From NCBI GenBank assembly GCA_965223245.1, contig CBDCVY010000013.1, positions 806,001-870,000 of the forward strand: a stretch of DNA of 64,000 bases. The letters are read 5' to 3'. A program made the translations under genes and the position numbers. Source of the stretch: CBDCVY01 sp965223245 (GTDB taxonomy: Bacteria; Nitrospinota; Nitrospinia; Nitrospinales; Nitrospinaceae). Of the stretch, positions 26,020 to 34,996 are shown in pieces. Every line of letters begins with the position of its first letter. Positions within the stretch are counted from its first letter, which is position 1. The notes under the pieces were generated by a model, which searched no databases, was not told where the DNA came from, and saw only the letters and a program-made list of their open reading frames with translations.

Positions 26020-26229
26020 ACGTTCTCACTAAAAAGTTTTGTTAGAGTTTCCAATAAATTGTCCATAGCAATGTTATTAAATAGTAAATATTTTCGAAAA
26101 GGTTGAAAATAGGAATATAATATTAATGAAATTTGACTCCCTCGTGAAGTAAAAGTATTCTTTTCCCATAGGATGGGTCTTGAATTACAGAATTTCGGTT
26201 CAGCGTTCCTTTTTACCAGGAATCGGCTT

Positions 26230-28467
26230 ATGAGAAAACTAAATGAAATTACAGACGCAGTGTTGGCTTATCATCCGGATGCGGATGTGGACATCATTTT
26301 AGATGCCTATGTATATTCAGCCAAGGCTCATCGAGGGCAAAGCCGAAGATCTGGAGAAGCTTATTTATCGCATCCTGTAGAAGTTGCATACAACTTAACT
26401 CGATTAAAATTGGATGAACGGACGGTAGCAGCCGGATTACTCCACGATACAATAGAAGATACATTAGCCACCCCTGATGAAATAAAGGAGTTATTTGGTG
26501 AAGAAATTTTTCGGCTGGTTGATGGTGTTACAAAAATTGGACAGGTCGAGTTTGGAAGCCAGGAAGAAAAACAAGCCGAAAACTATCGAAAAATGATTCT
26601 GGCTATGGCTCAGGATATCCGTGTAGTCTTGATAAAATTAGCAGACCGGGCTCATAATCTCAAAACTCTTGACTCTTTATCCCCTGAAAAACAAAAACGG
26701 ATAGCCAAGGAAACTCTGGACATCTATTCCCCCATTGCCAATCGCCTGGGTATAGGATGGTTAAAGGCAGAATTGGAAGACGGTTCTTTCAAGTATTTAC
26801 GCCCTGACCAATTTGACAGTATTGTGAGCCGAATGAAACAAGGAAAAGAGGCCAGAGAGGTTTTGTTAAAGTCTGTTTGCGAAGCCATAGAAAAAGAATT
26901 AGAGTCTGCACAAATAGAGGCAAAGGTGACGGGGCGTTCCAAACACAATTACAGCATTTATAAAAAAATGGCTTTGCAGCAAATTGAATTGACGGATGTG
27001 TATGATCTAATAGGTGTTCGGGTGATAACTGATACTATGAAGGACTGTTATGCAGCCCTGGGATTAGTACATTCTTTATGGCGACCAATTCCCGGCAAGT
27101 TTAAAGACTATGTTGCCATGCCAAAACCTAATATGTACCAGTCGCTTCATACAACGGTGAGTGGACCGGATGGTCATAGAGTAGAAGTGCAGATCCGAAC
27201 CACTGAAATGCATCGGGTTGCAGAGGAAGGAATCGCGGCACATTGGCAATATAAAGAAGGTGGGACCTTTACCAAAAATATGGATGACCATTTAAGCTGG
27301 GTTCGGCGGTTAATGGAAGATCAAAAAGAAATAAAGAATCCCAAAGTTTTTCTGGACTCCTTTAAGGTAGATTTGTTTTTTCAGGAAGTTTACGTTTTTA
27401 CACCTCAAGGGGATGTGATTGCATTGCCGCGAGGGGCGACCCCTATAGACTTTGCCTATCAAGTCCATACTGATATTGGGAATCATTGTTTAGCGGCTAA
27501 GGTGAATGGGAAGTTGGTCCCTCTGAAATATAAGCTGAAAAATGGAGATCGTTTAGAAATTTTAACCTCGAAGCAGAAGTTTCCCAGCAGAGATTGGTTG
27601 TCTTTTGTAAAGACTTCTAAAGCCCGAAGTAAAATTTCGAATTTTATTAATAGTCGGGAGAAGGCAAAATCCATTGAGTTAGGTAAGGAAATCCTGGAAA
27701 CAGAGATTCGGAAACATGGATTTATTCCACAGGAAATATTAAAAGGTAAGTTTTTAGAGAATGCAATGCAATCCATTGGCTACAATTCTTTAAATAGTCT
27801 TTTGATGGCAGTAGGGTACGGAAAAGTACCTATTCATCAGGTAATATCTAAATTATTACCTAAGGAATCTGTAGAGAAAATTGAAGAGGGGGCATCAAAA
27901 ATAAAAGTTTCAGAAAAAGATCCTTTGCAGAAGTATGAAAAAGGGATCAAAATTGGAAACTTTAACGACAATATGATGCTACGAATTGGGAAATGTTGTA
28001 ATCCTGTTCCCGGAGATAAAATTACTGGATACATTACCCGCGGCAGAGGGGTTTCTATCCATAATGTAGATTGTCCAAGTGTGGTTTCCTTGTCTCAAGA
28101 GAGTGAAAGAATGGTGGAGGTTGATTGGGATACGAACCAAAAGACAGCCTTCTCCACCCCTATTACCATTGTCACGGAAGATCAACCTGGTTTATTAGCA
28201 AAAATCAGTAATGTACTGGCATCTTGTGAAGTGAATATCACTCGTGCCAATGTACAGCAGGGTGCGCATAAACGGGCATATTTTGATTTAGTTGTTGAAA
28301 TTAATGATTTGGGCCATTTGAATCGCGTAATGAACCAAATCAAGCAAATTCCTTCTGTAATTCACGTTGAACGCGTGAAAGAATATAAAAAGAAAAGTTC
28401 GATAAGCGATTCAAATATTGAAAAGGATAAGGGGTCAGAAAAAGACCAAGGGGTATGGGTTAATTAA
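26230..28467 (+). CDS. spoT: Bifunctional (p)ppGpp synthetase/hydrolase
   Basis: This Rel/Spo homologue makes and degrades the stringent-response alarmone. The HD hydrolase motif is LLHDTIEDT (H72, D73). Synthetase motifs are GRSKHNYSIYKKM and KFKDYVAMPKPNMYQSLHTT. A TGS domain (VYVFTPQGDVIALPRGATPI) and a C-terminal ACT domain (PITIVTEDQPGLLAKISNVL) follow. Both active sites look intact. The frame is open from 26173, but the ATG at 26230 gives MRKLNEITDAVLAYHPDADV, the standard N-terminus, with AGGA about 9 nt upstream. The stop overlaps the rpmB stop region by 8 bp. Confidence 0.96.
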   Translation: MRKLNEITDAVLAYHPDADVDIILDAYVYSAKAHRGQSRRSGEAYLSHPVEVAYNLTRLKLDERTVAAGLLHDTIEDTLATPDEIKELFGEEIFRLVDGVTKIGQVEFGSQEEKQAENYRKMILAMAQDIRVVLIKLADRAHNLKTLDSLSPEKQKRIAKETLDIYSPIANRLGIGWLKAELEDGSFKYLRPDQFDSIVSRMKQGKEAREVLLKSVCEAIEKELESAQIEAKVTGRSKHNYSIYKKMALQQIELTDVYDLIGVRVITDTMKDCYAALGLVHSLWRPIPGKFKDYVAMPKPNMYQSLHTTVSGPDGHRVEVQIRTTEMHRVAEEGIAAHWQYKEGGTFTKNMDDHLSWVRRLMEDQKEIKNPKVFLDSFKVDLFFQEVYVFTPQGDVIALPRGATPIDFAYQVHTDIGNHCLAAKVNGKLVPLKYKLKNGDRLEILTSKQKFPSRDWLSFVKTSKARSKISNFINSREKAKSIELGKEILETEIRKHGFIPQEILKGKFLENAMQSIGYNSLNSLLMAVGYGKVPIHQVISKLLPKESVEKIEEGASKIKVSEKDPLQKYEKGIKIGNFNDNMMLRIGKCCNPVPGDKITGYITRGRGVSIHNVDCPSVVSLSQESERMVEVDWDTNQKTAFSTPITIVTEDQPGLLAKISNVLASCEVNITRANVQQGAHKRAYFDLVVEINDLGHLNRVMNQIKQIPSVIHVERVKEYKKKSSISDSNIEKDKGSEKDQGVWVN

Positions 28468-28657
28468 CGGGAATTCGCGATACTTTTCCGGCCTTTAAAC
28501 AACGAGTACACACTTTCATAGTTTTAACCATTCCTTTGAAAAGCACTCTCAGCTTTTTCAGGTTGGGATTCCAACGCCTTTTGGTAGCATTCTTTGCATG
28601 GCTCACATTGTTTCCAAACATGGGGCCTTTATCACAAACTTCACATCTTTTGGACAT
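28460..28657 (-). CDS. rpmB: 50S ribosomal protein L28
   Basis: This 65-residue ribosomal protein reads MSKRCEVCDKGPMFGNNVSH, with RRWNPNLKKLRVLFKG in the middle. Two Cys pairs (C5/C8 and C50/C53) mark it as the zinc-binding (C+) form. It is transcribed toward spoT and overlaps its 3' end by 8 bp. rpmG, a frequent partner elsewhere, is not adjacent. Confidence 0.96.
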   Translation of the reverse strand: MSKRCEVCDKGPMFGNNVSHAKNATKRRWNPNLKKLRVLFKGMVKTMKVCTRCLKAGKVSRIPVN

Positions 28658-28740
28658 TACTAAACTCCCGGGAAAATCATTGTTCGAAGGAAATCAAAAT
28701 GCTAACATACCATTAGTACTGGGGCAAGTGATTTTGGACG

Positions 28741-28968
28741 ATGCATATTCAAAAAGAAACAAAAATTAACCATATCATTACCGCCTACCCTCAAACGGTT
28801 CATTTTTTTAAGGGTCTTCAAATGAGCTGTAGCGGTTGCTTTGCCGTAAGTTTTGAAACCCTGGAGAAGGGAGCTTTAATGCATGGTTTGGAAGTATCCA
28901 AACTTTTGAGACAGCTTAACCACTTTATTAATAACTTGCCCTCTTCCTCTCAAAAATCTCATAATTAA
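28741..28968 (+). CDS. DUF1858 domain-containing protein
   Basis: This 75-residue protein consists of one DUF1858 domain: an N-terminal threonine-like lead, NHIITAYPQTVHFFKGLQMS, the conserved CSGC motif (C30, C33), then ETLEKGALMHGLEVSKLLRQ. The domain is found alone or fused to hybrid-cluster-type or Fe-S proteins. The Cys pair suggests a redox or metal role, but no function is established. It is divergent from rpmB with 83 bp between starts. Confidence 0.88.
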   Translation: MHIQKETKINHIITAYPQTVHFFKGLQMSCSGCFAVSFETLEKGALMHGLEVSKLLRQLNHFINNLPSSSQKSHN

Positions 28969-29022
28969 AATTAGACTGAATTTTATTTCCGGGTTTTTTG
29001 GGGAAAGATTCAGGTTTGCCTC

Positions 29023-29050
29023 AAAAAAAACCTCGCTCCAAAGAGCGAGG
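29023..29050 (-). terminator. Intrinsic terminator of flgM
   Basis: Arms cctcgctc (29031-29038) and gagcgagg (29043-29050) form an 8-bp GC-rich stem with a 4-nt loop. Eight A residues at 29023-29030 give the T tract on the minus strand. Confidence 0.9.
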
Positions 29051-29076
29051 CTTATTATTGGCTTAAACTTGATTGA

Positions 29077-29391
29077 TTAGTCGAGGAATTTGGATTCTGT
29101 AATGATTTCTTTTAGAATTCTCTCGGCCAATACTTCGCTGTCCACATGGAATTCTCCAGCAGCGATTTGTGCTTTAATGCGGCTGACTTTTTCAGTGCGT
29201 ATATCCGGGGCACTTTTAGCAACTTCCAGGGCTTTTTGAATGCCCTTGGCTTTTGAGGAAAGAGCAATTTGCTCTCCCGCGCCGGTCCCATTAGGGGTAG
29301 CAGTTTTGTTGACCGTTCCTTTTTTGGAAGGGGCGTCAACTTTATTAACCGCCTTGCTTTTTATTCGATATTCGTTTCCAGGTATTTCCAT
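29077..29391 (-). CDS. flgM: Flagellar anti-sigma-28 factor FlgM
   Basis: This 104-residue protein has a basic, disordered N-terminal half (about residues 10-45). The FlgM core is EQIALSSKAKGIQKALEVAK, then DIRTEKVSRIKAQIAAGEFH and VDSEVLAERILKEI. FlgM holds sigma-28 (FliA) inactive until it is exported through the finished hook-basal body. No other flagellar gene is in the window, so the gene stands alone with its own terminator. Distance from the flagellar cluster cannot be judged here. Confidence 0.88.
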   Translation of the reverse strand: MEIPGNEYRIKSKAVNKVDAPSKKGTVNKTATPNGTGAGEQIALSSKAKGIQKALEVAKSAPDIRTEKVSRIKAQIAAGEFHVDSEVLAERILKEIITESKFLD

Positions 29392-29512
29392 GATCTTTCT
29401 TCATCCCAAATAAGGATATAGATTGTTAACTCCGTTCTCATTAGATTTATCGGCCTAATTTTTTCAAAACTTAAGTCGGAAACCCTAAGATTTTGTAACA
29501 TTTTTATGGCAA

Positions 29513-29660
29513 TCTAATGAATTCTTATTGCCAAGATACCGCTGGTTAAGCCCCATGTCAAGGCGCGTCGGGGTATCTTTTCAAAAATCAATAAGTTATA
29601 ATTTTGTCAATAAGGACCCGGAGCAATGGGTTTAAAAACTTTTATAAATCAATAAGTTAT
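29513..29660 (+). other. Possible structured leader and direct repeats before the Nudix gene
   Basis: Within the 267-bp gap between flgM and the Nudix gene I see a 6-bp inverted repeat (ggcaat/attgcc, near 29505-29533), then aagatacc paired with ggtatctt about 35 nt later, followed by a short T run. A 15-bp direct repeat, aaatcaataagttat, occurs at 29585-29599 and 29646-29660; the second copy overlaps the Nudix start codon. I recognise no known riboswitch. Confidence 0.35.
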
Positions 29661-30063
29661 GGATATAAAAACTCCGCTGGTAGCGGTAGACATTATCATA
29701 AAGCTTGAAAATGGCCAGATTGTGCTGATTGAAAGACACAATCCTCCGTATGGTTGGGCATTACCGGGTGGTTTTGTTGAATGTGGGGAATCTTTGGAAG
29801 AAGCTGCGGTGAGGGAAGCCAAAGAAGAAATCTGTTTGGACATCCAAAATCTTCAGCAATTCCATACTTATTCTAAACCGGACCGTGATCCCAGGTTTCA
29901 TTGTGTGTCTACGGTATTTTTAGCCGACGCCACTGGAAAACCACGCGCTGCTTCAGATGCAAAAAATTGCCAGACTTTTGAGCTTAGTGTGTTGCCGGAA
30001 GTTTTGGCTTTTGACCATGGCCAAATCTTACAGGATTTTATTAAATTTCAAAAGAAAGGTTAG
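29659..30063 (+). CDS. Nudix hydrolase
   Basis: This 134-residue protein is a single Nudix domain that hydrolyses nucleoside-diphosphate-linked substrates. The Nudix box is GGFVECGESLEEAAVREAKE followed by EICL; its G-x5-E-x7-REUxEE spacing is intact, while the last conserved Gly is Cys. The lead HNPPYGWALP resembles ADP-ribose pyrophosphatase-type family members, but the substrate cannot be set by sequence. The ATG overlaps the end of the second direct repeat. Confidence 0.92.
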   Translation: MDIKTPLVAVDIIIKLENGQIVLIERHNPPYGWALPGGFVECGESLEEAAVREAKEEICLDIQNLQQFHTYSKPDRDPRFHCVSTVFLADATGKPRAASDAKNCQTFELSVLPEVLAFDHGQILQDFIKFQKKG

Positions 30064-30195
30064 TTCAATAAATTAAGTGGCTTTCTTTGTATAAATGATA
30101 GTCGGGAATAAAATCCTATGTGGAAAAATACAAAAAATCTAGAAAATGGTAGCAGATAGACTCTTTTTTTAGAGACCTGTGCGTAACGATAAATA

Positions 30196-31227
30196 ATGAA
30201 AAAACAAAAATTAAAAAGAGTGAGATCCATGTGCACCCTCTTTTCTAAAGAGGGCCGGGGTGATTTACCTCCAGGGGGTTTCGAAAATATTGGGAATGTA
30301 AAACCCTTCTTTTTAAAAAGTACTTGGGTGATTTTCCTTTTTGGGGTTCTCTTGATGTTTCATTCCGGAAGTTTTGCCCAAGGCAAAAGTTTTGATATTT
30401 ATAAGAAAGTTTTATGGAGCCATATTGAAAAGATTTGTAGTTTTGGCCCTCGAAACCAGGGAAGTGAAGGGCATCAAAAGGCTCGTGACTATATTAAAAA
30501 AGCGGCAGCATATTATGCAGATCGTTGGCGCGCACAAAATTTTCAGGTACAGGTTTCCAGTATGCGCCAATTACAAATGCAGAATATTGAAATGATTTTT
30601 AACGGCCGGGAAAATACAGCCCCGATTCTCATCGGGGCTCATTATGATACGCGTCCCTTTGCGGATGAAGAGGAAGACGAAACCCTGCGCGATAAACCTA
30701 TATTAGGGGCGAACGACGGCGGATCGGGAACGGCACTCCTTTTGGCCTTGGCACAATATCTGAAAGAACATAAACCCAAGCGACCGGTTCATCTGGTATT
30801 TTTTGACGGCGAGGATTATGGAGTCAAAGGATCCGACGAATATTTTTTCGGATCGCGCTTTTATGCTCGGGAATTATTGGGGAAGGATAAATCGCTGTGG
30901 CCGTATTGCGTTTTAGTGGTGGATATGGTGGGGGATAAAGATTTAAATATTTTAAAGGAAAACTATTCCGCCAAAAGTGCCCCCTGGTTGTTGGATATTG
31001 TGTATGAAGCTGCGAAAGACCAAAAGGTTCCTCAGTTTGTATCCAAATTTGGCTACTCTATAAGGGATGACCATTTACCCTTCGCCCAAATAGGAATCCC
31101 TTCCGCGGTCCTCATCGACTTTGATTATCCCCACTGGCACACCGCCCACGACACCCTCGATAAAGTCTCCGCCGAAAGCCTGGAAGCGGTTTTTAAGGTG
31201 GTCGTAGAGACATTAGAAAGGTTGTAA
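30196..31227 (+). CDS. M28 family zinc peptidase / glutaminyl-cyclase-like, exported
   Basis: The catalytic region holds the two-zinc site of the M28 family: GAHYDTRP (His), GANDGGSGTALLLALA (Asp), FFDGEDYG (Glu), VVDMVGD, and the late His in HWHTAHDTLDK. Members are aminopeptidases or, in eukaryotes, glutaminyl cyclases; the AHYDTRP and HTAHDT forms fit either. A hydrophobic export segment (STWVIFLFGVLLMFHSGSFA) lies at about residues 37-56. The first 35 residues are encoded partly by a repeat-like sequence, so the true start may be later. The 3' half has markedly more G+C-rich codons than its neighbours. Confidence 0.88.
   Translation: MKKQKLKRVRSMCTLFSKEGRGDLPPGGFENIGNVKPFFLKSTWVIFLFGVLLMFHSGSFAQGKSFDIYKKVLWSHIEKICSFGPRNQGSEGHQKARDYIKKAAAYYADRWRAQNFQVQVSSMRQLQMQNIEMIFNGRENTAPILIGAHYDTRPFADEEEDETLRDKPILGANDGGSGTALLLALAQYLKEHKPKRPVHLVFFDGEDYGVKGSDEYFFGSRFYARELLGKDKSLWPYCVLVVDMVGDKDLNILKENYSAKSAPWLLDIVYEAAKDQKVPQFVSKFGYSIRDDHLPFAQIGIPSAVLIDFDYPHWHTAHDTLDKVSAESLEAVFKVVVETLERL
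30236..30254. repeat. Perfect inverted repeat inside the 5' end of the M28 peptidase frame
   Basis: The sequence ccctcttt-tct-aaagaggg gives an 8-bp perfect stem with a 3-nt loop. With the C/G runs that follow (to about 30290), read in reverse complement it resembles the short dispersed 'CCCC...TAAAATCACCCC' intergenic repeats common in several bacterial phyla. I see no second copy in this window. Confidence 0.5.
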
Positions 31228-31263
31228 TTGTATTCAGTTTTTTAAAATAATTGAAGATATACT

Positions 31264-32379
31264 TTACTCAGAAAGCTCGACACCAAATTTGTTGAACATC
31301 TGATTCTTAATATGCTTATAACTTGCTTCAACGATAAATCTTTTGTCTTCATTAAGTTGACTTACATTAAACTTAGCAGAAAACCGACAGTTTTTAAGTT
31401 GAGGGTTGGAATGAAAATCAATGACATCTTGGGATGGAAGATTTAATTGGACATCTTTAAGATCTAAAAAATGACCTCCACTTTTTATACGCAATTTGTC
31501 AGCGGATTTTTTTTCGTTCCCAAAAACAGACCAACCATTGATATACACATTCCCATTTTCGATCCAGCATTTGTCAGTAAATCCAAGGACGTAATTGTTT
31601 TCCGAGATATCTTGATAAGCTAAACTTTTGTTACCGATCACATATAAATCTTGGTGATGACAGATATTTTTTCCTCCAAATCCAATCAGTTTTTTGTTTG
31701 GGTTAATTTCTTCAATCGATTTTTTTACGAATTCTGGGTTTACAAATGTTGCTCCATAAATGTCCAAATTTAATCTTTTTGTTTCTGAACTTTTTATATA
31801 AACAAAATTGTTTTTATCATATTCAGAAACCGGAACTGAGGTCGAGTTCGGATCTAATTTGTTCACTAAGCTTATGGGATGAGTGCTAAAAATCATTAGT
31901 CCACCCGGTTCTAGCAGCTGCATGAGTTTCCTTAACCAACCTTTAAATAATTCTCTGGGTAAATGAGAAAATAAAGAGACACATGTGATTAGCTGAAATT
32001 TTTGGTGAGGGTTGAAATGAGCAGGGTCTTCATTTGAGATAATTGTGTTAACCCCAAAGGTCTCACCTTGAAACCTCATCATTTCTGGGGAGAGGTCTGA
32101 AACTGTAACTTTACTTGGATCGATATCTCGGATCATAAATCGAGTGTTTCTTCCAAATCCGGAGGCGAAATCCAGAAGAGATTCTACTTGGTCAATGGGT
32201 TGATGAAATTGTTCCAAAGCATTTTTTATGTGCTCCCAAGTCTGAAATGCTCCAGACAAATAAGACGAATATTGTTTTTCGTTTGTATCCCAACCAACAG
32301 ATTTCAAAAAATGAAAAATTTCATCTTCTTCATGGATGGTGTCAATAAAATAAATTCGGGGAATTTTAAAAATTTGCAT
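31264..32379 (-). CDS. Class I SAM-dependent methyltransferase with C-terminal beta domain (paralogue 2)
   Basis: This 371-residue protein has SAM-binding motif I LLDFASGFGRNTRFM near residues 70-84, followed by VTVSDLSPEMM and the post-motif FSHLPRELFKGWLRKL. LLEPGGLMIFSTHP is the usual strand-5 region. The last 100 residues form a beta-rich segment with NGWSVFG, similar to the GWAF-type domains that follow some glycan-processing enzymes. The acceptor is unknown. It is 52 bp downstream of a close paralogue. Confidence 0.85.
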   Translation of the reverse strand: MQIFKIPRIYFIDTIHEEDEIFHFLKSVGWDTNEKQYSSYLSGAFQTWEHIKNALEQFHQPIDQVESLLDFASGFGRNTRFMIRDIDPSKVTVSDLSPEMMRFQGETFGVNTIISNEDPAHFNPHQKFQLITCVSLFSHLPRELFKGWLRKLMQLLEPGGLMIFSTHPISLVNKLDPNSTSVPVSEYDKNNFVYIKSSETKRLNLDIYGATFVNPEFVKKSIEEINPNKKLIGFGGKNICHHQDLYVIGNKSLAYQDISENNYVLGFTDKCWIENGNVYINGWSVFGNEKKSADKLRIKSGGHFLDLKDVQLNLPSQDVIDFHSNPQLKNCRFSAKFNVSQLNEDKRFIVEASYKHIKNQMFNKFGVELSE

Positions 32380-32431
32380 TTTAAGATATTTTTATATTGG
32401 GTTACTTAATTCTTCTTAGTGGACGATAGAT

Positions 32432-33553
32432 TTAATCATTTAGGTTAAACTCGAATTTGAAAAATAGCTTGTGTTTGATATTTTGATGGCTGGCTTCAAT
32501 GTAAAACTCTTTGTTGCCTTTTAATTCGTCAAGTTGAAATTTTGCTGAAAACCCGCACTGATTTAATCTGGGATCAGAGAAATAATCTGCTACACCTTGG
32601 GAATCGATTTTTAGTTGCTTTTGTATCAGTTTAATATTGCGATCTTCAACTTTTACCCGGATATCTTCGGCTGGTTTTCGATGTTCACCAAAAAATGCCC
32701 AACCAACAAAATCAACTTCTCCATTATTTTGGGAACAGCTATTGAGGTATCCATGAATAAATCCACTTTCATCAATTTCTTGAAATGGAATAGATTTTTT
32801 TCCAATGACGTATAAGTCTTGATTGTGCCAGATATGATTTTTCCCAAACCCAATTACTCTTCGTTTGGAATCGATTTTATTTACGCAATCTTTTACGAAA
32901 TTGGGATGGACACAAGTGGTTCCGTATATTTTGGAGGCAATTCTTTGGGTTTCAGAGGAACCAAAGAATAAGAAGCTGTTTTCATCAACATGTTTGTGGG
33001 GAATAGTTTTGGAGTGAATATTCTTTGATGCTTCATGATCTATTGGGTGGGTTGAAAATAATAAAATTCCATCGGGGTGTAATAAGTCAAGTAGCTTGGC
33101 TAACCACCGTTCAAATAGCTTTTTGGGCAAATGAGAGAACAAAGAAAAACAGGTAATCACTTTAAATTTCTTTGAAAGCTTGAACTGATTAGGATCTTCA
33201 TTCGAGATTATGGTATTGACACCGAAAGTCTCGTGTTGAAAACCCATCATTTCGTTTGAGAGGTCCGAAACAGTGATTTTTGAAGGGCAAATGTCTTGAA
33301 TCATAAATCGAGTATTTCTTCCGTATCCAGATGCAAAGTCCAACAAGGAATCTATTTGGTTTATGGGAAGATTAAACTGTTCAAGGGTGTTTTTTAGATG
33401 TGACCACGCTAGATAGCCACTGGTTAAGTAATGAGAGAAATTTACCTCATCGGTCCAGCCATTTAATCTGATGAAGTGAAACATCTCGTCTTTAGGATGC
33501 ACAGTATCAATAATTTTGGCATCGGATAAGTTTTCTTTAATAGCTTGTGTCAT
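32432..33553 (-). CDS. Class I SAM-dependent methyltransferase with C-terminal beta domain (paralogue 1)
   Basis: This 373-residue protein shares the order of its neighbour: LLDFASGYGRNTRFM (motif I), VTVSDLSNEMMGF, FSHLPKKLFERWLAKLLDLL, and a C-terminal segment with VGWAFFGEHRKPAEDIRVK. The pair clearly arose by tandem duplication and has since diverged by substitution throughout. The GWAF-like tail suggests a carbohydrate or envelope substrate, but this is inference. Confidence 0.85.
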   Translation of the reverse strand: MTQAIKENLSDAKIIDTVHPKDEMFHFIRLNGWTDEVNFSHYLTSGYLAWSHLKNTLEQFNLPINQIDSLLDFASGYGRNTRFMIQDICPSKITVSDLSNEMMGFQHETFGVNTIISNEDPNQFKLSKKFKVITCFSLFSHLPKKLFERWLAKLLDLLHPDGILLFSTHPIDHEASKNIHSKTIPHKHVDENSFLFFGSSETQRIASKIYGTTCVHPNFVKDCVNKIDSKRRVIGFGKNHIWHNQDLYVIGKKSIPFQEIDESGFIHGYLNSCSQNNGEVDFVGWAFFGEHRKPAEDIRVKVEDRNIKLIQKQLKIDSQGVADYFSDPRLNQCGFSAKFQLDELKGNKEFYIEASHQNIKHKLFFKFEFNLND

Positions 33554-33665
33554 TCTGCCTCGGCTTGAAAGGTAAGAAATCGTGGTTTAAAGGAACTAGG
33601 TTAACTGTAATTCTTTGCGGAAAGTTTTTGAGATCGGTTGAGAAAAATAAAGGAATTAATTTTTA

Positions 33666-34472
33666 TTAATAAAGGGAATCGTTTTTAGGAATAAGGTAGC
33701 TTTGGTAAAGGTCTACGAGTTCGGGGCCAAAGAATATGGAGATTAAGGTGGCGAGGGCGAGAAAAGGACCAAAGGGGATTTGACTTAGAAAATTTAATCT
33801 TTTTACGGCGAGCCCTAATGTTCCAAAAATGGAACCGCTTAAAGCTCCGATAAAAATAACCAATAGCACTTGCACCCAACCCAGCAAGGCTCCAGCGGCG
33901 GCGATGTATTTGATATCGCCCATTCCCATACCTTCCACTTTGCGGACTTTAAAGTAGGTCACGGCTAATAAAATAAAACTGCCGCCGCCCACCAGAAATC
34001 CTAAGAGAGAATCCACAAAACCATTCAGGTAAGTTCCCGCAACGAACCCAAAAACCATTCCTGGAAAGGTGATGATGTTGGGAATGATTTTATGTTCTGC
34101 ATCAATCATAGTGATGACTACGAGTGTGGGAACGACTATGGAATATATTAAGCATTCCCAGGTAAATCCGAACTTGTAAAATACAGCGGCCATTAAAAGA
34201 CCAGTGACTAATTCCACGTAAAAATATTTTCTGGGAATATGGACTCCACAAGCGCGGCATTTTCCTTTTAAAAATAGATAACTGAGTATTGGAATATTAT
34301 CAATGATACGAATAGCTGTATTACATTTGGGACAATGTGACGAGGGTAAAACGACGGACATATCCCGTGGAATTCTTGAAATGCAAACATTGGCAAAACT
34401 TCCGGTCATCAAGCCCATAATAAAGCCGAATGCAGTAAAAAGAGGTTGGGGTAAAGTAAGTAAAGAATTCAT
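33666..34472 (-). CDS. pilD: Prepilin peptidase / N-methyltransferase
   Basis: This 268-residue inner-membrane enzyme cleaves the leader of type IV prepilins or type II pseudopilins and N-methylates the new end. The N-terminal cytoplasmic domain has the two Cys pairs C47/C50 (HCPKC) and C72/C75 (KCRAC). The aspartyl active residues lie in ITMIDAEHKIIPN (about D143) and GMGMGDIKYIAAAG (about D200). About eight TM helices are present. No pilin or secretion genes are adjacent, so the target system lies elsewhere. Confidence 0.95.
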   Translation of the reverse strand: MNSLLTLPQPLFTAFGFIMGLMTGSFANVCISRIPRDMSVVLPSSHCPKCNTAIRIIDNIPILSYLFLKGKCRACGVHIPRKYFYVELVTGLLMAAVFYKFGFTWECLIYSIVVPTLVVITMIDAEHKIIPNIITFPGMVFGFVAGTYLNGFVDSLLGFLVGGGSFILLAVTYFKVRKVEGMGMGDIKYIAAAGALLGWVQVLLVIFIGALSGSIFGTLGLAVKRLNFLSQIPFGPFLALATLISIFFGPELVDLYQSYLIPKNDSLY

Positions 34473-34508
34473 ATTTATTAAGTCAAATTTCTTAAATTGC
34501 TTTTGGGT

Positions 34509-34982
34509 TTACACTTCATCATTTTTTAAAAGGCTCGAAATAACTGAAGATGTTATTTCTTCATTGAATCCTTGTCGATGGAGAAACGCTTTAAGTCGTC
34601 TTAATTGTTTCTCAATGGTTAAGTTTTTCATGCCCTTATATTTTTTGGAAGCGCAACTTTTTGCCAATTCAAATTCATCCACAGATTGATAAAGTTGGTC
34701 AACAATTTGATCGATCAACTTGGAATCTAATCCTTTTTGATAGAGTTCTTGGCGGATTCTAATTTTCCCAAAACTTTTAGTTTCTATGCGATATTGGGTC
34801 CACTTTTCACCAAAGCGAACATCATCGAGATAATTTAAATCTTTAAGCTTGTTGATGACGTCACTTATAGTATCGCAGGAAAATTCCTTTTTGAGAAGGT
34901 AGGATCTTATTTCAAATTCACTTCGGTCTCGCTGAGTCAAATAACGTAAAGCCTTGTTAAACGCATTTTGCGTGTCTTCCAT
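34509..34982 (-). CDS. recX: Regulatory protein RecX
   Basis: This 157-residue helical protein inhibits RecA filament extension. The family pattern is visible: ALRYLTQRDRSEFEIRSYLL, LNYLDDVRFGEKWTQYRI, and a late RRLKAFLHRQGFNEEITSSV. It lies 14 bp downstream of recA on the same strand, the classic arrangement. Confidence 0.93.
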   Translation of the reverse strand: MEDTQNAFNKALRYLTQRDRSEFEIRSYLLKKEFSCDTISDVINKLKDLNYLDDVRFGEKWTQYRIETKSFGKIRIRQELYQKGLDSKLIDQIVDQLYQSVDEFELAKSCASKKYKGMKNLTIEKQLRRLKAFLHRQGFNEEITSSVISSLLKNDEV

Positions 34983-34996
34983 AAACAGAAAACTGA

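Noticed and set aside
26173..26229. Upstream ATG as the start of spoT
   Set aside because: The 19 extra residues are not family-like; the ATG at 26230 gives the standard N-terminus and has AGGA upstream.
28536..28769. Plus-strand 77-residue frame over rpmB
   Set aside because: It is antisense to rpmB, whose two Cys pairs and basic core identify the real gene.
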